Position numbers and translations under genes: made by a program
Notes under the pieces: generated by a model
Told to the model about the DNA's origin: nothing
The model's input: the letters and a program-made list of their open reading frames with translations, nothing else
Database searches by the model: none
In this document: one piece after another, positions 43,995 to 53,206 of the stretch
Numbering within the stretch: the stretch's first letter is position 1
How the letters are laid out: each line of letters starts with the position of its first letter
Assembly: GCA_029973955.1 (NCBI GenBank)
Contig: JARKQJ010000139.1
Location: 1 to 64,000, forward strand
Reading direction: 5' to 3'
Length of the DNA stretch: 64,000 bases
From: Paludibaculum sp.
Lineage (GTDB): Bacteria > Acidobacteriota > Terriglobia > Bryobacterales > Bryobacteraceae

Positions 43995-44620
43995 TCGAAC
44001 TGATTGGCGTCAGAAAGAAGTTGGGCGGGCGCTGGGTTCTCGACGACGTGGACCTGCAGGTGGCCGCGGGCGAGTGCGTAGTGGTGACCGGGGACTCAGG
44101 GGCGGGCAAGTCCACTCTGCTGAGGCTCGTGGCCGGTCTTGAAACGCCGGACGAGGGAACCGTGCGGCTCCGTGGATTGGATGTGCAGGGAGTGCCGCCG
44201 CACGGGCGGGCCTTGGCGTTTCAGTTTCAGGACTCCGCGTTGTGGCCGCACCTGACCCTGGTCGAGAACGTGGCGTTCTCCGGAGACGGGGCGACTGGGA
44301 GGGCGATGGAGTTTCTGGTCAGGGCGGGTTTGCGTGAGTTGGCTGGACGAAGGCCGGCGAGCGTGTCCGGAGGAGAGGCGCGGCGGGCTGCCCTGGCGCG
44401 GGCACTGGCGGCACGGCGAGACGTCCTGTTGCTGGACGAGCCGCTGACGCAACTGCAACCAGCGGCGCGCAAGGAGATGGCAGCGTGGATTCAGGAGGAG
44501 CTGAAAGTGACTCGAGCAGCCTGCCTGTGGGTGGCGCACGATCTGGAGGAGGCGGCGATTCTGGCCCCGCGCGTCTTCGTCCTGGCTGGCGGGCGCCTCA
44601 CGGAGCGGGCACGCGTGTGA
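43991..44620 (+). CDS. ABC transporter ATP-binding protein
   Basis: A 209-residue ATPase starting at GTG 43991, which overlaps the permease stop by 4 bp. Walker A GDSGAGKST (34-42), signature SVSGGEARR and Walker B VLLLDEPLTQL are present, then HDLEEA. It is shorter than typical iron importer ATPases and lacks their C-terminal regulatory domain. The 3' end overlaps the convergent glycosidase gene by 23 bp. Confidence 0.9.
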   Translation: MIELIGVRKKLGGRWVLDDVDLQVAAGECVVVTGDSGAGKSTLLRLVAGLETPDEGTVRLRGLDVQGVPPHGRALAFQFQDSALWPHLTLVENVAFSGDGATGRAMEFLVRAGLRELAGRRPASVSGGEARRAALARALAARRDVLLLDEPLTQLQPAARKEMAAWIQEELKVTRAACLWVAHDLEEAAILAPRVFVLAGGRLTERARV

Positions 44621-46877
44621 TGACGATCTGGGCGGGGTGGCCGGTTAGCGCAAGCTCGACGTGACCTTCCCTGGACTCCCGCGGCGGGGCTCCGTTCACC
44701 GTGTACCAGCCCGGCTCCAATTGGTGCCCCATGATAGTCCCCATGCGGACGGGCGGCTTGAGAGTTGCGGGGTCCACCACTTTCCACATGCGGCCTTCCT
44801 CGTCGACATGGAAGGTGTTGTGGCCCGCGCCCTGCGCCAGTGGCTCCACCTCCACCTTGCCGGCGAGGTAGCGTACCGGCTCGAGGCCCGCTGCCTGCCG
44901 CAGGGAGACGAAGTAAGGCAGCCAGCGGAGGTTAAGCGAGACAACGATCGCCTTCTCGCCACCGGTGGGTCCGCCGGTTTTTGCGGCCAAGACGTACTTG
45001 CGGATGACGTCTTCGGGATGCGTGGCGGCGAGTTCGGTGCGGAGCTTCGTGTAGTCGCCAGCCTTGAGTGCGGCAGTGGCGCGCTCAAAGGCGATTTGGG
45101 TTTCGAAGAACGCCAGGAGGAAAGACTCGTAGTGACGGAAATAGTCGCGCAGCGGGCCGGCAGGGATCTGATCGAGGAGAGCCAGGCGGGCCCGGCTGCG
45201 CTGAATGTGAGCGGCAGGATCGGCCAGCGGGATATCCATGAACTGATCCGTGGTTTCACGGCCAAACATGGGCCCTTCGGTGACGAAAGAGAAGAGGTAG
45301 TCGCGGCCCTTCTCGCGGCCCGGGGCGCCGAAGAGGCGCAGGGCCATCTCATCGCAGGTGGTTTCCAGAGGCTGGTTTACCGTCGCCTGCCAGGCCTGGG
45401 TGACCGTGCTCTTGAAGTATAGGTCGAGCGGACGTGTGGTCCAGTGAATGATACCGAAACCGCTGCCGCCGGCACTCTGCACCAGCGAAGAAAAGTTGAC
45501 GTAGGGCGTGTAAGGGCGGCCGATGTAGGTGCGGTCGTCGTGGTGGGCCCAGACGATGGGGATCAGGCGGCGGCCGCTGCGGACTTCGCGCAGAGCGCGC
45601 TGGCCGGCAGCGGTGTCGAAGACTGTGGACCAGTCCAGTGGCATCAGCTCGGCTTCCCGGGGCAGATAACGATCTGCGCTCTTCAGGAAAGTGAGACGCC
45701 AGGAGCCGGCAGCCAGTGCCACGTTGGCATGGCCCGTCTCTTTTAGAGCCCGGCCATAGACGGTCACGAGCTTTCCGATGGCGAACATGGAGGCGTCCAC
45801 CGGTTCGCCGCTGAACTCGCCTTTCCAGGAAGGCGGAAATTCGTCCAGCTTGATTTCGGTCCAGGGCGTGGCGTTGTTGCGGAACCAGATAGCGAGGCGC
45901 GTGATCTGAGGGTAGGCGGCAAAGAGCTGTTCGACCTGCGCGCGATAGTAGGCGTAGCCTTCCGGCGTGTCGGGATTGGCCAAATGGTAGTTGCCCGAGG
46001 TGATCCGGGCAGAGGGCGAAAGGGCGGCGATGAGTTCCTGCGGGTTAGCCGAGAGAGTGTCGACATCGAGGGCGAAAGTGATGCCGAGACCACGGGACGC
46101 CGCGTGATCGAATACGCGTTGCATGAGAGCCCGCGCGGCCGGGACCCGCTCCGGCTCCGGCACCTTGGCGATGCTGGCGCCAAAGACCGGGTCGCTGAAG
46201 TGATCGCCGCCGATGAGACGGCGCACATCGTTGACGTGCTGCGTGCCCCAGTCCCGGCCGGCACGCGTCGTGGCGAGATAGCCGATGGGCTTCTGCTTGC
46301 CGCCGAACTGGAAGGTGAACATGGGGTTGTTGCCGTAGGCGTGAACCATGAGGCCGTTGAAGCGCATACGGGCGGAATGGTCGATGTAGCTCTGCCAGTC
46401 TTCGAACTCCCAGGTGGAAGCGCTGCTGAGGAAGTTGTGCCAGTCGAAGACGATCCGGTCCGCGAACACAGGCTCGTCGTGCAGTTCCCAATCTTCAAAT
46501 GAGATGCCGCCACGACGGGGCGGCGGCAGAGTTTCCGAGGAGAGATAGAAGCCGCAGCCGAGCTTTTCGAGCAGCGCATAGACGGCCGGCAGCGCGCCTC
46601 GTGGACCGCTGGCGATCACCGCGCCGCGCGTCGTCCGCCGGATCTCATAGCCTTCCGCGCTGCCGGGTTTGTACACGAATTCCACCACCGCGGCGGCGGA
46701 TGTGCCAGCCGCGGTGGTGAAGCGCTCATCGGGGTAGATCTTCGAGAGGTAGGAGACCAGCTCAGATGCGGCCAGCATCTGCGGAGGCGTGGCGTCCTTG
46801 GGGAGCGTCACGGCAACCTCCGCCACGCCAGGCGCGGCCAGGAGGATGCTGCATCCAAACAGGGCGGCGAACTTCAT
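44598..46877 (-). CDS. secreted glycoside hydrolase-like protein (GH67/alpha-glucuronidase-type N-terminus)
   Basis: A 759-residue protein with a signal peptide (about 1-19). Residues 25-125 (AASELVSYLSKIYPDERF ... GPRGALPAVYALLEKLGCGFYL) are the alpha/beta domain found at the N-terminus of GH67 and some GH20/GH84-like enzymes. It is followed by a TIM-barrel-like region (DRIVFDWHNFLSS, MRFNGLMVHAYGNNP). The catalytic acids cannot be fixed by eye. It likely acts on plant or microbial polysaccharide. Confidence 0.65.
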   Translation of the reverse strand: MKFAALFGCSILLAAPGVAEVAVTLPKDATPPQMLAASELVSYLSKIYPDERFTTAAGTSAAAVVEFVYKPGSAEGYEIRRTTRGAVIASGPRGALPAVYALLEKLGCGFYLSSETLPPPRRGGISFEDWELHDEPVFADRIVFDWHNFLSSASTWEFEDWQSYIDHSARMRFNGLMVHAYGNNPMFTFQFGGKQKPIGYLATTRAGRDWGTQHVNDVRRLIGGDHFSDPVFGASIAKVPEPERVPAARALMQRVFDHAASRGLGITFALDVDTLSANPQELIAALSPSARITSGNYHLANPDTPEGYAYYRAQVEQLFAAYPQITRLAIWFRNNATPWTEIKLDEFPPSWKGEFSGEPVDASMFAIGKLVTVYGRALKETGHANVALAAGSWRLTFLKSADRYLPREAELMPLDWSTVFDTAAGQRALREVRSGRRLIPIVWAHHDDRTYIGRPYTPYVNFSSLVQSAGGSGFGIIHWTTRPLDLYFKSTVTQAWQATVNQPLETTCDEMALRLFGAPGREKGRDYLFSFVTEGPMFGRETTDQFMDIPLADPAAHIQRSRARLALLDQIPAGPLRDYFRHYESFLLAFFETQIAFERATAALKAGDYTKLRTELAATHPEDVIRKYVLAAKTGGPTGGEKAIVVSLNLRWLPYFVSLRQAAGLEPVRYLAGKVEVEPLAQGAGHNTFHVDEEGRMWKVVDPATLKPPVRMGTIMGHQLEPGWYTVNGAPPRESREGHVELALTGHPAQIVITRVPAP

Positions 46878-46904
46878 GCTCGTGCTCCTTGCGAACCTCG
46901 GGGG

Positions 46905-47897
46905 CTAGGTCCGGGCCAGCTTGGTGAAGAGGTCGTGGAAAACGGGATCGCGTTCCACGTGGGTGGCAACGCGGATCTGGTGCCGGCCGGACCGCTGTTC
47001 CCAGCGGAGGTCGCTGGTGAGGATGGGGCTGGGCACGAGCGCGGAGGGGATCCAGCGCGGCTCGATCATCCAGGCCACCGTCGAGATGTCCCAGATGACC
47101 TTCGACCAGGGATACGGCTGCGGTTTGCCTCTGGTGTGAACCTTGTAGTAGTCCACGAACTGATCGTAGAGGAAGTTGCAGAGGCGGGACTTGCCTTTGA
47201 GCCAGAACTCAGCTTCCGGCAACGTGGTGCGGAGGTGCTCGGCGACGTTCTTGGTTGGGATCTGCACCAGCGGCACGCCGCTGTCGAGCAAGACGCGCGA
47301 GGCGTGCGGATCCTGCATGAGATTGAACTCGCGAGCGGAGGGCCAGGAGTGACAGGCGCCGCCCAGCCAGACAACGACGATGCGGTCTTTGATCTTCGGC
47401 TCCAGCAGAATCGCCGAAGCGACGTTCACCGGGCAGCCCAGCGTGAGGACGTAGAGCGGCCCCTGGCGTGGCTGGAGCGCGCGGGCGACGAGGTCTTTCG
47501 CGGCTTCGCTCTCCACGGGAGCGCCGGCGGAAGCCATGAATCGAGCTGAGCCACGAAAGACGCGGCCCGCTGGGTCGTGCCCCAGGAACTTCATGAGACG
47601 GAGGATCTCGTCAAAGCTCTTCTGCATGCCGTCGGCTGGGCTGCTGGAGCGGTCGTTCAGGTATGGCGCGGCATAGACGGCCTCGACGGCCACGCGGTCC
47701 GGTGAGAGCAGCGCGTATGCGACGGCGTATTGATCGTCGATCTCGTTGTAGGTGTCGGAGTCGATCACGGCCTGGGTCTTGCCGGAGGGAGGCTGGAGGA
47801 GTTTCTGAAGAGAGGATTCCGCCACAGTGCTGGCCTGGCCGGAGGCGGCAGCCAGGGAAGCCGCGCCAAGCAGGCAATGTCTTCGATTGATCTTCAT
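46905..47897 (-). CDS. exported nucleoside hydrolase
   Basis: A 330-residue inosine-uridine-preferring nucleoside hydrolase family protein. The calcium-binding N-terminal motif reads AVIDSDTYNEIDDQYAV (D46, D48, D54, D55). A signal-like N-terminus (MKINRRHCLLGAASLAAASG) suggests export. I start at 47897 because the upstream codons do not look coding. It would release free base and ribose from nucleosides outside the cytoplasm. Confidence 0.82.
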   Translation of the reverse strand: MKINRRHCLLGAASLAAASGQASTVAESSLQKLLQPPSGKTQAVIDSDTYNEIDDQYAVAYALLSPDRVAVEAVYAAPYLNDRSSSPADGMQKSFDEILRLMKFLGHDPAGRVFRGSARFMASAGAPVESEAAKDLVARALQPRQGPLYVLTLGCPVNVASAILLEPKIKDRIVVVWLGGACHSWPSAREFNLMQDPHASRVLLDSGVPLVQIPTKNVAEHLRTTLPEAEFWLKGKSRLCNFLYDQFVDYYKVHTRGKPQPYPWSKVIWDISTVAWMIEPRWIPSALVPSPILTSDLRWEQRSGRHQIRVATHVERDPVFHDLFTKLART

Positions 47898-48022
47898 GGG
47901 ATTTGCACTCCGCTCCGCATGCCGGAACTGGCGGTGAGTTGCGGTGCCGTTATGATACTGCAAAGGCAACGGGAACGACTGCGCCCGACCTGCGTCCGAC
48001 CTGCGTCCGCTCAGCCACACAG

Positions 48023-48028
48023 TAGAAT
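48023..48028 (+). promoter_or_regulatory. -10 box of the cAMP-phosphodiesterase operon
   Basis: TAGAAT, 33 bp before ATG 48062, with an AAGGGGAG ribosome binding site between. The same hexamer recurs before several other genes in the window. Confidence 0.45.
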
Positions 48029-48061
48029 AGGTCGAGTGTCCGCTATGAAGAAGGGGAGTGC

Positions 48062-48826
48062 ATGAAAATCAGAATTCTTGGGACGGCGCTCCAGGACACA
48101 GCCCGGCGCCAGTATGCCAGCACGTACCTGATCAACGAAACAGTGGCCATCGATGCAGGCTGCCTGGGGCTTTGGGGCTCGGCTGAGCAGCAGGAACGAG
48201 TGCGCCATGTGCTGCTGACGCACTCGCACGCGGACCATATCGCAACGCTCCCGCTGTTCCTCGAGACAGTGTGGACTCCCGCACCGGAGTGCCCCACGGT
48301 GCACGCCAGCCAGGCCACGCTCTCCACCTTGCGCCGCCACGTGTTCAATGAGGAGGTCTGGCCGGACTTCGAAGCTCTCTCCGAACGGATGCCACCGTTT
48401 GTCAGGTTTCGTGAGACGGAGTTGGAGGTTCCTTTCGAGGTCGAGGGCCTGCAGGTGACGCCGGTCCAGGTCCATCACGCCGTGCCGACACAGGGATATG
48501 TTGTCCGCGAAGGTGACCAGGCCGTGATTTTCGGTAGCGACACCGGCCCCACGAAGCGATTGTGGCAGGTGGCACGCGAGACGCCCGGATTGAAGGCGGT
48601 ATTCCTGGAAGCGTCGTTTCCCAACCAATACCAGCGCGTGGCCCTAGCCTCGCTCCATCTGACGCCGGAGATGTTCGCGCACGAAGCGGCTCAATTACCG
48701 CCGGGGGTGCGCATCTTCGCCATCCACCTGAAGGTCCGTTACCGGGACGTCCTGGAACGGGAACTGCGGGCACTGAACCTGCCGAATCTCGAGATTGCAG
48801 AGTGTGAACGGGACTACGAGATGTGA
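48062..48826 (+). CDS. class II cyclic-nucleotide phosphodiesterase (metallo-beta-lactamase fold)
   Basis: A 254-residue MBL-fold protein. The zinc-binding motif is HSHADH (H54, H56, D58, H59) in LLTHSHADHIATLPLF, with further ligands in VHHAVPTQGY and FGSDTGPT. The arrangement and length match class II cAMP phosphodiesterases (CpdA-unrelated, PDE1 type). The next gene starts inside its stop and carries a cyclic-nucleotide-binding domain, and an adenylate cyclase lies 5 kb on, which supports cAMP as substrate. Confidence 0.78.
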   Translation: MKIRILGTALQDTARRQYASTYLINETVAIDAGCLGLWGSAEQQERVRHVLLTHSHADHIATLPLFLETVWTPAPECPTVHASQATLSTLRRHVFNEEVWPDFEALSERMPPFVRFRETELEVPFEVEGLQVTPVQVHHAVPTQGYVVREGDQAVIFGSDTGPTKRLWQVARETPGLKAVFLEASFPNQYQRVALASLHLTPEMFAHEAAQLPPGVRIFAIHLKVRYRDVLERELRALNLPNLEIAECERDYEM

Positions 48827-51800
48827 GACGACTCGCGCAGATCATCCACGTCAAACCGGGCGAGGGAACTCGCGCGGCGGTCCTCTTTGCGCAGTATTTC
48901 TTCATTGTGGCCGCCGGCATCGCCGGCAAGGCCGCGCGCGACACGTTTTTCCTGAGCCGCTATGAGAAGTCTCTCCTGCCGCTCATGCTGGCAGCGTGCG
49001 CGGTGGCGGTGGCGCTCAGCGCGGCTCTCTATTCGCGGGTTAGCGGGAAGCTGAATGCCCGGCTGCTGTTTGACGGCGTGAACCTGCTGTTCCTGGCCGG
49101 CATCGCGCTGCTCAGCCTGGACCTGAACGGTCATGCGATTCCCGGATTCTACGTCTGGGTGGAGATCATCATCTCCATCCTGACGTTGTCCTTCTGGTTG
49201 ATGGCCTCCGAGGTGTTCGATCCGCGCCAGGGCAAACGGCTCTTCGGACTGATCGGCGGGGGAGGATCGGCTGCGGCGATCTTCGTGGGCGCGGGCATCA
49301 AACCTTGCGTGAAGATGTTCGGCCCAAACGCGCTGGTTTGGGTGATTGCAGTAGTTTTGGTGTTGCAGTGGACACTGGGAAGGATCTCCCTGCGCTTCGC
49401 GCAGAGCCAACCCGCTCGCAGCTCGAAACCGCGTCAGGACAAGGCCAGCGGGTGCTTCGATCCTTACCTGATCGCGATCGCCGTGGTGGTCTGCCTGGCG
49501 GCGGTGTGCAGCCAGATTGTCGATTTTCAGTTCAAGATGTTCGCCGCGGAAGCCATGCCCAAGGAGGCGGACCTGGCAGCGTTCTTCGGTCATTTTTATG
49601 CGCTGACCGGGGCCGCGACACTGGCGGTGCAGTTCTTTCTGACTCCGATCCTGCTGGCCCGGTTCGGGCTGTTGGCCGGATTGCTGGCGCTGCCGCTCTT
49701 CATCGGCGCGGGATCATTGGCCGTGCTCTTCCAGCCCGGAGTGGCCAGCGCCGTTGTGGGAAAATTCGCCGATCAATCTCTGAAATTCACCATCAACAAC
49801 TCTTCGCTGGAGTTGCTGTGGCTGCCTGTGCCAGCCGCTCGCCGCAAAGCGGTCCGGCCCGTCATTGGGGGGGCCATCAAATCCCTGGCGGAGTGCGCGG
49901 CGGGCCTGAGCGTGTTCGCTCTGGTGGGCATCACGGGACTGCGCTACCTGAGCCTGATCCCGCTGGGCGTCTTCACGGTTTGGGCGATTACCGTGGTGCG
50001 ACTGCGTTCCCTCTATGTGAAAGCCCTGGCCGCGGCGATCGAAAAGCGGCAGATCGATGCCGAAGGGCTGGAGATCGACGCGCACGACCCGGCGTTTGCA
50101 AAACTGATCGAACGTTCGCTGCGCTCCGGCGACGAACTGCAGTGCCTGGCAGGGTTGGAGATGATCCAGGGCCTGCCTGTATCGCAGTGGAGCAACGCGC
50201 TGGAGACCTGCTTCCAGAACGGCTCGCCGTACCTTCGCAAACGCGTCCTGGAGATCTCTGCCGCGGATGCCGATGCACTCTCCGACCAGCAGGTGCTGGC
50301 CGCTCTGCGCCTGGAAGAACCGGTAGCCCTGGAGGCGATCCGCACCGCAACGGCTCGTCAGATTCACGGCGCCGGGCAGCAGTTGGCCTCCATGATGCAC
50401 GGCGCTCCGCCGCGGCTCCGAGCTGCGGCCGCGGCGGCATTGCGCTCCGACGCGCGGCTCAGCGCGGATGCAACTCAAGTGCTGCGGCAGATGCTTGTAA
50501 GTTCTGACGTGGAAGAGTGTGCCGCGGCTATCGCGCACTTAACTGGCGATGAGCAGATTCTGCCGCCGCAGCGGGTGCATCAATTGCTGAACTCGCAATC
50601 GGCACCCGTACGCGAGGCGGCGCTGTCGGTGGTGCGCGAGAGAAGCGACACCTCCGCTCTCGCCGCGGTGATCGCCTGTTTCGACGAACCTCGGCTGGCG
50701 CCGGAAGCACACTCCGCGCTGAGAACACTCATGAATGGCGAGACATGCGCCCTTCTGGCTGAGTCGCTCCACAACGAACCCACGGGTTCCCGGCGCAAAC
50801 TGGGCATCCTGCAGGCGTTGGCCGCGGAGGGCGGCGATGCTGCAATGGCCGTGCTGGTAAAAGCCATTGATCCACAGGATCTGGAAGCCTCCGCGCTCGT
50901 CCTCCGCTCGCTCATGGCGCGCTCGAACCGTGCTCCGCTGCCGGATGCAGTGCTGAATCAGGTGAAGTCGAAAGCGCCCGCTCTGCTGAGGAATGCCTAT
51001 TCCCTCAACCGCCTTCTTTCGCTGATAGACAAGGAAGATGCAAACACGTTGCTGCACCGCGACTTGAAGGACCGAATGGCGCAGACGATCCCCGTGGTGC
51101 TGGGCGTGGAGACCCTCGGATCTCCGCATCGGGCCCTGGCAGATGCAGCCCTGATCGCCGCGGAAGGCGACTCCACGAAACTCCCCCTTCTGCTGGAACT
51201 GCTCGACAATGTTCTCGCCGCGGAGAAGCGCGCCTCCGTGATGCCGCTCATCGAACCTCTGCCGGTTCGCGAACGCGACGCCACCGGCGCACGGCTGTTC
51301 CCGGATCTGCCGCGGGAGTTGGAACCCGAATTGGAGCGAGTGGCGCAGTCCGAAAGGGATTGGCTCTCCGCCATCGCGATCGACTATGCCTGGAGAACAG
51401 GCCGCCAGCATCTTGTCGCGAATCTGGACTGGAACCGCGCTCCGAACCGTCCATTGACCAATGAAGTCCGTGCTGCCTATGAGCAGCGTCTCCACACCAT
51501 GTACTCGACTCTTGAAAAGACACTACTGCTGAAGTCGGTCAGTCTCTTCGCCGACATCCCGGCGGAAAAGCTGGCGAAAGTTTCGCATATCGCGGATGAG
51601 ACACGAATGAGCAAGGGCGAAACGGTGATGCGCGAAGGTGAATTCGGCGACTCGCTGTTCATCGTCGCCGATGGGTCCGTAGTGGTCCGCAAGGGCGGCC
51701 GCGACCTGGCCGTGCTCAAGAAGGGCGATTGTGTCGGCGAGATGGCGTTGCTCGACCACGCGCCCCGTTCGGCCGACGTCGTCGTACAGGAAGACGCGGC

Positions 51801-51939
51801 GCTGCTGCGCATTGCCCGGGAAGACTTCAATGAGGTGGCCGGGGCCAACCCGGAGATCTTCCAGGCTATCGTGCGGCTGCTGGCCCGCCGTTTGCGCGAA
51901 GCCAATCAGAAACTGGCGTCGCAAACAAAAGGAGCATGA
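48823..51939 (+). CDS. nucleotide-translocase-like transporter fused to HEAT-like repeats and a cNMP-binding domain
   Basis: A 1038-residue protein starting at GTG 48823 (4-bp overlap). Residues 1-410 contain 10-12 membrane helices resembling the ATP/ADP translocase (Npt/TLC) and MFS fold (AARDTFFLSRY, FDPRQGKRLFGLIGGGGSAAA). Residues 430-880 are HEAT-like helical repeats. Residues 905-1020 are a cyclic-nucleotide-binding domain with KGETVMREGEFGDSLFIVADG and the phosphate-binding cassette GEMALLDHAPRSADV. The build suggests transport or signalling gated by cAMP. Whether it moves nucleotides is not shown by the sequence. Confidence 0.8.
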   Translation: MRRLAQIIHVKPGEGTRAAVLFAQYFFIVAAGIAGKAARDTFFLSRYEKSLLPLMLAACAVAVALSAALYSRVSGKLNARLLFDGVNLLFLAGIALLSLDLNGHAIPGFYVWVEIIISILTLSFWLMASEVFDPRQGKRLFGLIGGGGSAAAIFVGAGIKPCVKMFGPNALVWVIAVVLVLQWTLGRISLRFAQSQPARSSKPRQDKASGCFDPYLIAIAVVVCLAAVCSQIVDFQFKMFAAEAMPKEADLAAFFGHFYALTGAATLAVQFFLTPILLARFGLLAGLLALPLFIGAGSLAVLFQPGVASAVVGKFADQSLKFTINNSSLELLWLPVPAARRKAVRPVIGGAIKSLAECAAGLSVFALVGITGLRYLSLIPLGVFTVWAITVVRLRSLYVKALAAAIEKRQIDAEGLEIDAHDPAFAKLIERSLRSGDELQCLAGLEMIQGLPVSQWSNALETCFQNGSPYLRKRVLEISAADADALSDQQVLAALRLEEPVALEAIRTATARQIHGAGQQLASMMHGAPPRLRAAAAAALRSDARLSADATQVLRQMLVSSDVEECAAAIAHLTGDEQILPPQRVHQLLNSQSAPVREAALSVVRERSDTSALAAVIACFDEPRLAPEAHSALRTLMNGETCALLAESLHNEPTGSRRKLGILQALAAEGGDAAMAVLVKAIDPQDLEASALVLRSLMARSNRAPLPDAVLNQVKSKAPALLRNAYSLNRLLSLIDKEDANTLLHRDLKDRMAQTIPVVLGVETLGSPHRALADAALIAAEGDSTKLPLLLELLDNVLAAEKRASVMPLIEPLPVRERDATGARLFPDLPRELEPELERVAQSERDWLSAIAIDYAWRTGRQHLVANLDWNRAPNRPLTNEVRAAYEQRLHTMYSTLEKTLLLKSVSLFADIPAEKLAKVSHIADETRMSKGETVMREGEFGDSLFIVADGSVVVRKGGRDLAVLKKGDCVGEMALLDHAPRSADVVVQEDAALLRIAREDFNEVAGANPEIFQAIVRLLARRLREANQKLASQTKGA

Positions 51940-51943
51940 CCTC

Positions 51944-53206
51944 ATGAGCATTCCGTCTGAGCATTCCCGAATCTCTGAAGTCATCTTCCGCTATGCCACG
52001 CGCATCGCTCAGGAACAGGAGCCGGACGCACTTCTGAATCTGAACGCCGGTATGGCGCGGGACCTTGTGGGCGCCGACCGCTGCAGCATCTGGCTGCTGG
52101 ATCCCGACAGCTCCGAATTGCACACCAAGGTAGCTCACGGCGTGGGCGAGATCCGCGTGCCAGCAGGACATGGCCTGGTGGGCGCTTGCGTGCAGCAGGG
52201 CGAACCGATCCTGGTGAACGACACCTCTTCGGATGAGCGCTTCTTGCGCAAAGTGGATCTTGGCAGCGGCTACCAGACTCACTCCGTGCTGGCCATCCCT
52301 CTCCGAGGCGTGGGCGGGCGCATCATTGGCGCATTTCAGGCGCTGAACAAGCCCGGCGGTTTCACCGAGGAAGACGTGGCGTTGCTCGGTTTGGCCGGCT
52401 CGTACTCCGCCACGGCGATCGAAAGCCAGAAACTGCGCAAGGAAGCCGAGACGGCGCGGCTACTGCTGCGCGATCTCGAGATCGCCAAAGAAGTGCAGGC
52501 GATGCTGCTGCCTCGCGATCTGCCCAAGCTGCCCTTTGTCGAATGTGCCGCCTATTGCCGGCCCGCCAAATTCGTGGGTGGCGACTACTATGACGCCGTG
52601 GTCACGCCCAACGGCAGCCTGGCATTCACACTCGGCGACGTCTCGGGCAAAGGGATCGCGGCGGCTGTGCTGATGGCCAGTATTCAGGGCGCGCTGCGCA
52701 CGCCGCTGATGCAGGGCCCGGACTCTCTGGCCACGCTCATGGCGGCCGTCAATCGATCCGTCCATGGCTCCACGCCCGCCGCGCGCTATTCCACTCTGTT
52801 CTGCGGCCTGCTCGAGGCCGGCGGCGCCCGTCTGCGTTACGTGAATGCCGGGCAATGCGCGCCGATGCTGCTTCATCAGGCCCGTGGCGGTGTGGAGGTC
52901 CAGCGATTGGATGCCGGCGGCACACCCATCGGATTGTTACCTATCGCGATGTACGAAGAAGCCGTCGTCGAACTGGCGCCGGGCGACGTACTCATCGGAT
53001 TCAGCGACGGCATCAGCGAGGCCACCAACATCCACGATGAGATGTGGGACGAAACCCAGGTCGAGCTGTTGCTCCGCCAGAATTGGCAAAGGCCCGCCGC
53101 CGAAATCACAGATCTCATCGTCAAAGCCGCCGACGAGTTCACCGGAGAAGCCGAACAGGCCGACGACATGACGCTGCTGGCGCTGCGCGTCGGGCCGCGC
53201 AGCTAG
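51944..53206 (+). CDS. GAF-domain SpoIIE/PP2C-type serine phosphatase
   Basis: A 420-residue cytoplasmic protein. The GAF domain spans about 20-165 (ADRCSIWLLDPDSSELHTKVAHGVG). A coiled linker (165-190) leads to a SpoIIE/PP2C phosphatase domain with metal-binding D214 (VGGDYYD) and D232 (GDVSGKG), and ADDMTLLALR at the end. It starts 5 bp after the transporter gene. RsbU-like proteins usually dephosphorylate an anti-anti-sigma factor; none is encoded here. The 3' end overlaps the convergent cyclase gene by 4 bp. Confidence 0.88.
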   Translation: MSIPSEHSRISEVIFRYATRIAQEQEPDALLNLNAGMARDLVGADRCSIWLLDPDSSELHTKVAHGVGEIRVPAGHGLVGACVQQGEPILVNDTSSDERFLRKVDLGSGYQTHSVLAIPLRGVGGRIIGAFQALNKPGGFTEEDVALLGLAGSYSATAIESQKLRKEAETARLLLRDLEIAKEVQAMLLPRDLPKLPFVECAAYCRPAKFVGGDYYDAVVTPNGSLAFTLGDVSGKGIAAAVLMASIQGALRTPLMQGPDSLATLMAAVNRSVHGSTPAARYSTLFCGLLEAGGARLRYVNAGQCAPMLLHQARGGVEVQRLDAGGTPIGLLPIAMYEEAVVELAPGDVLIGFSDGISEATNIHDEMWDETQVELLLRQNWQRPAAEITDLIVKAADEFTGEAEQADDMTLLALRVGPRS

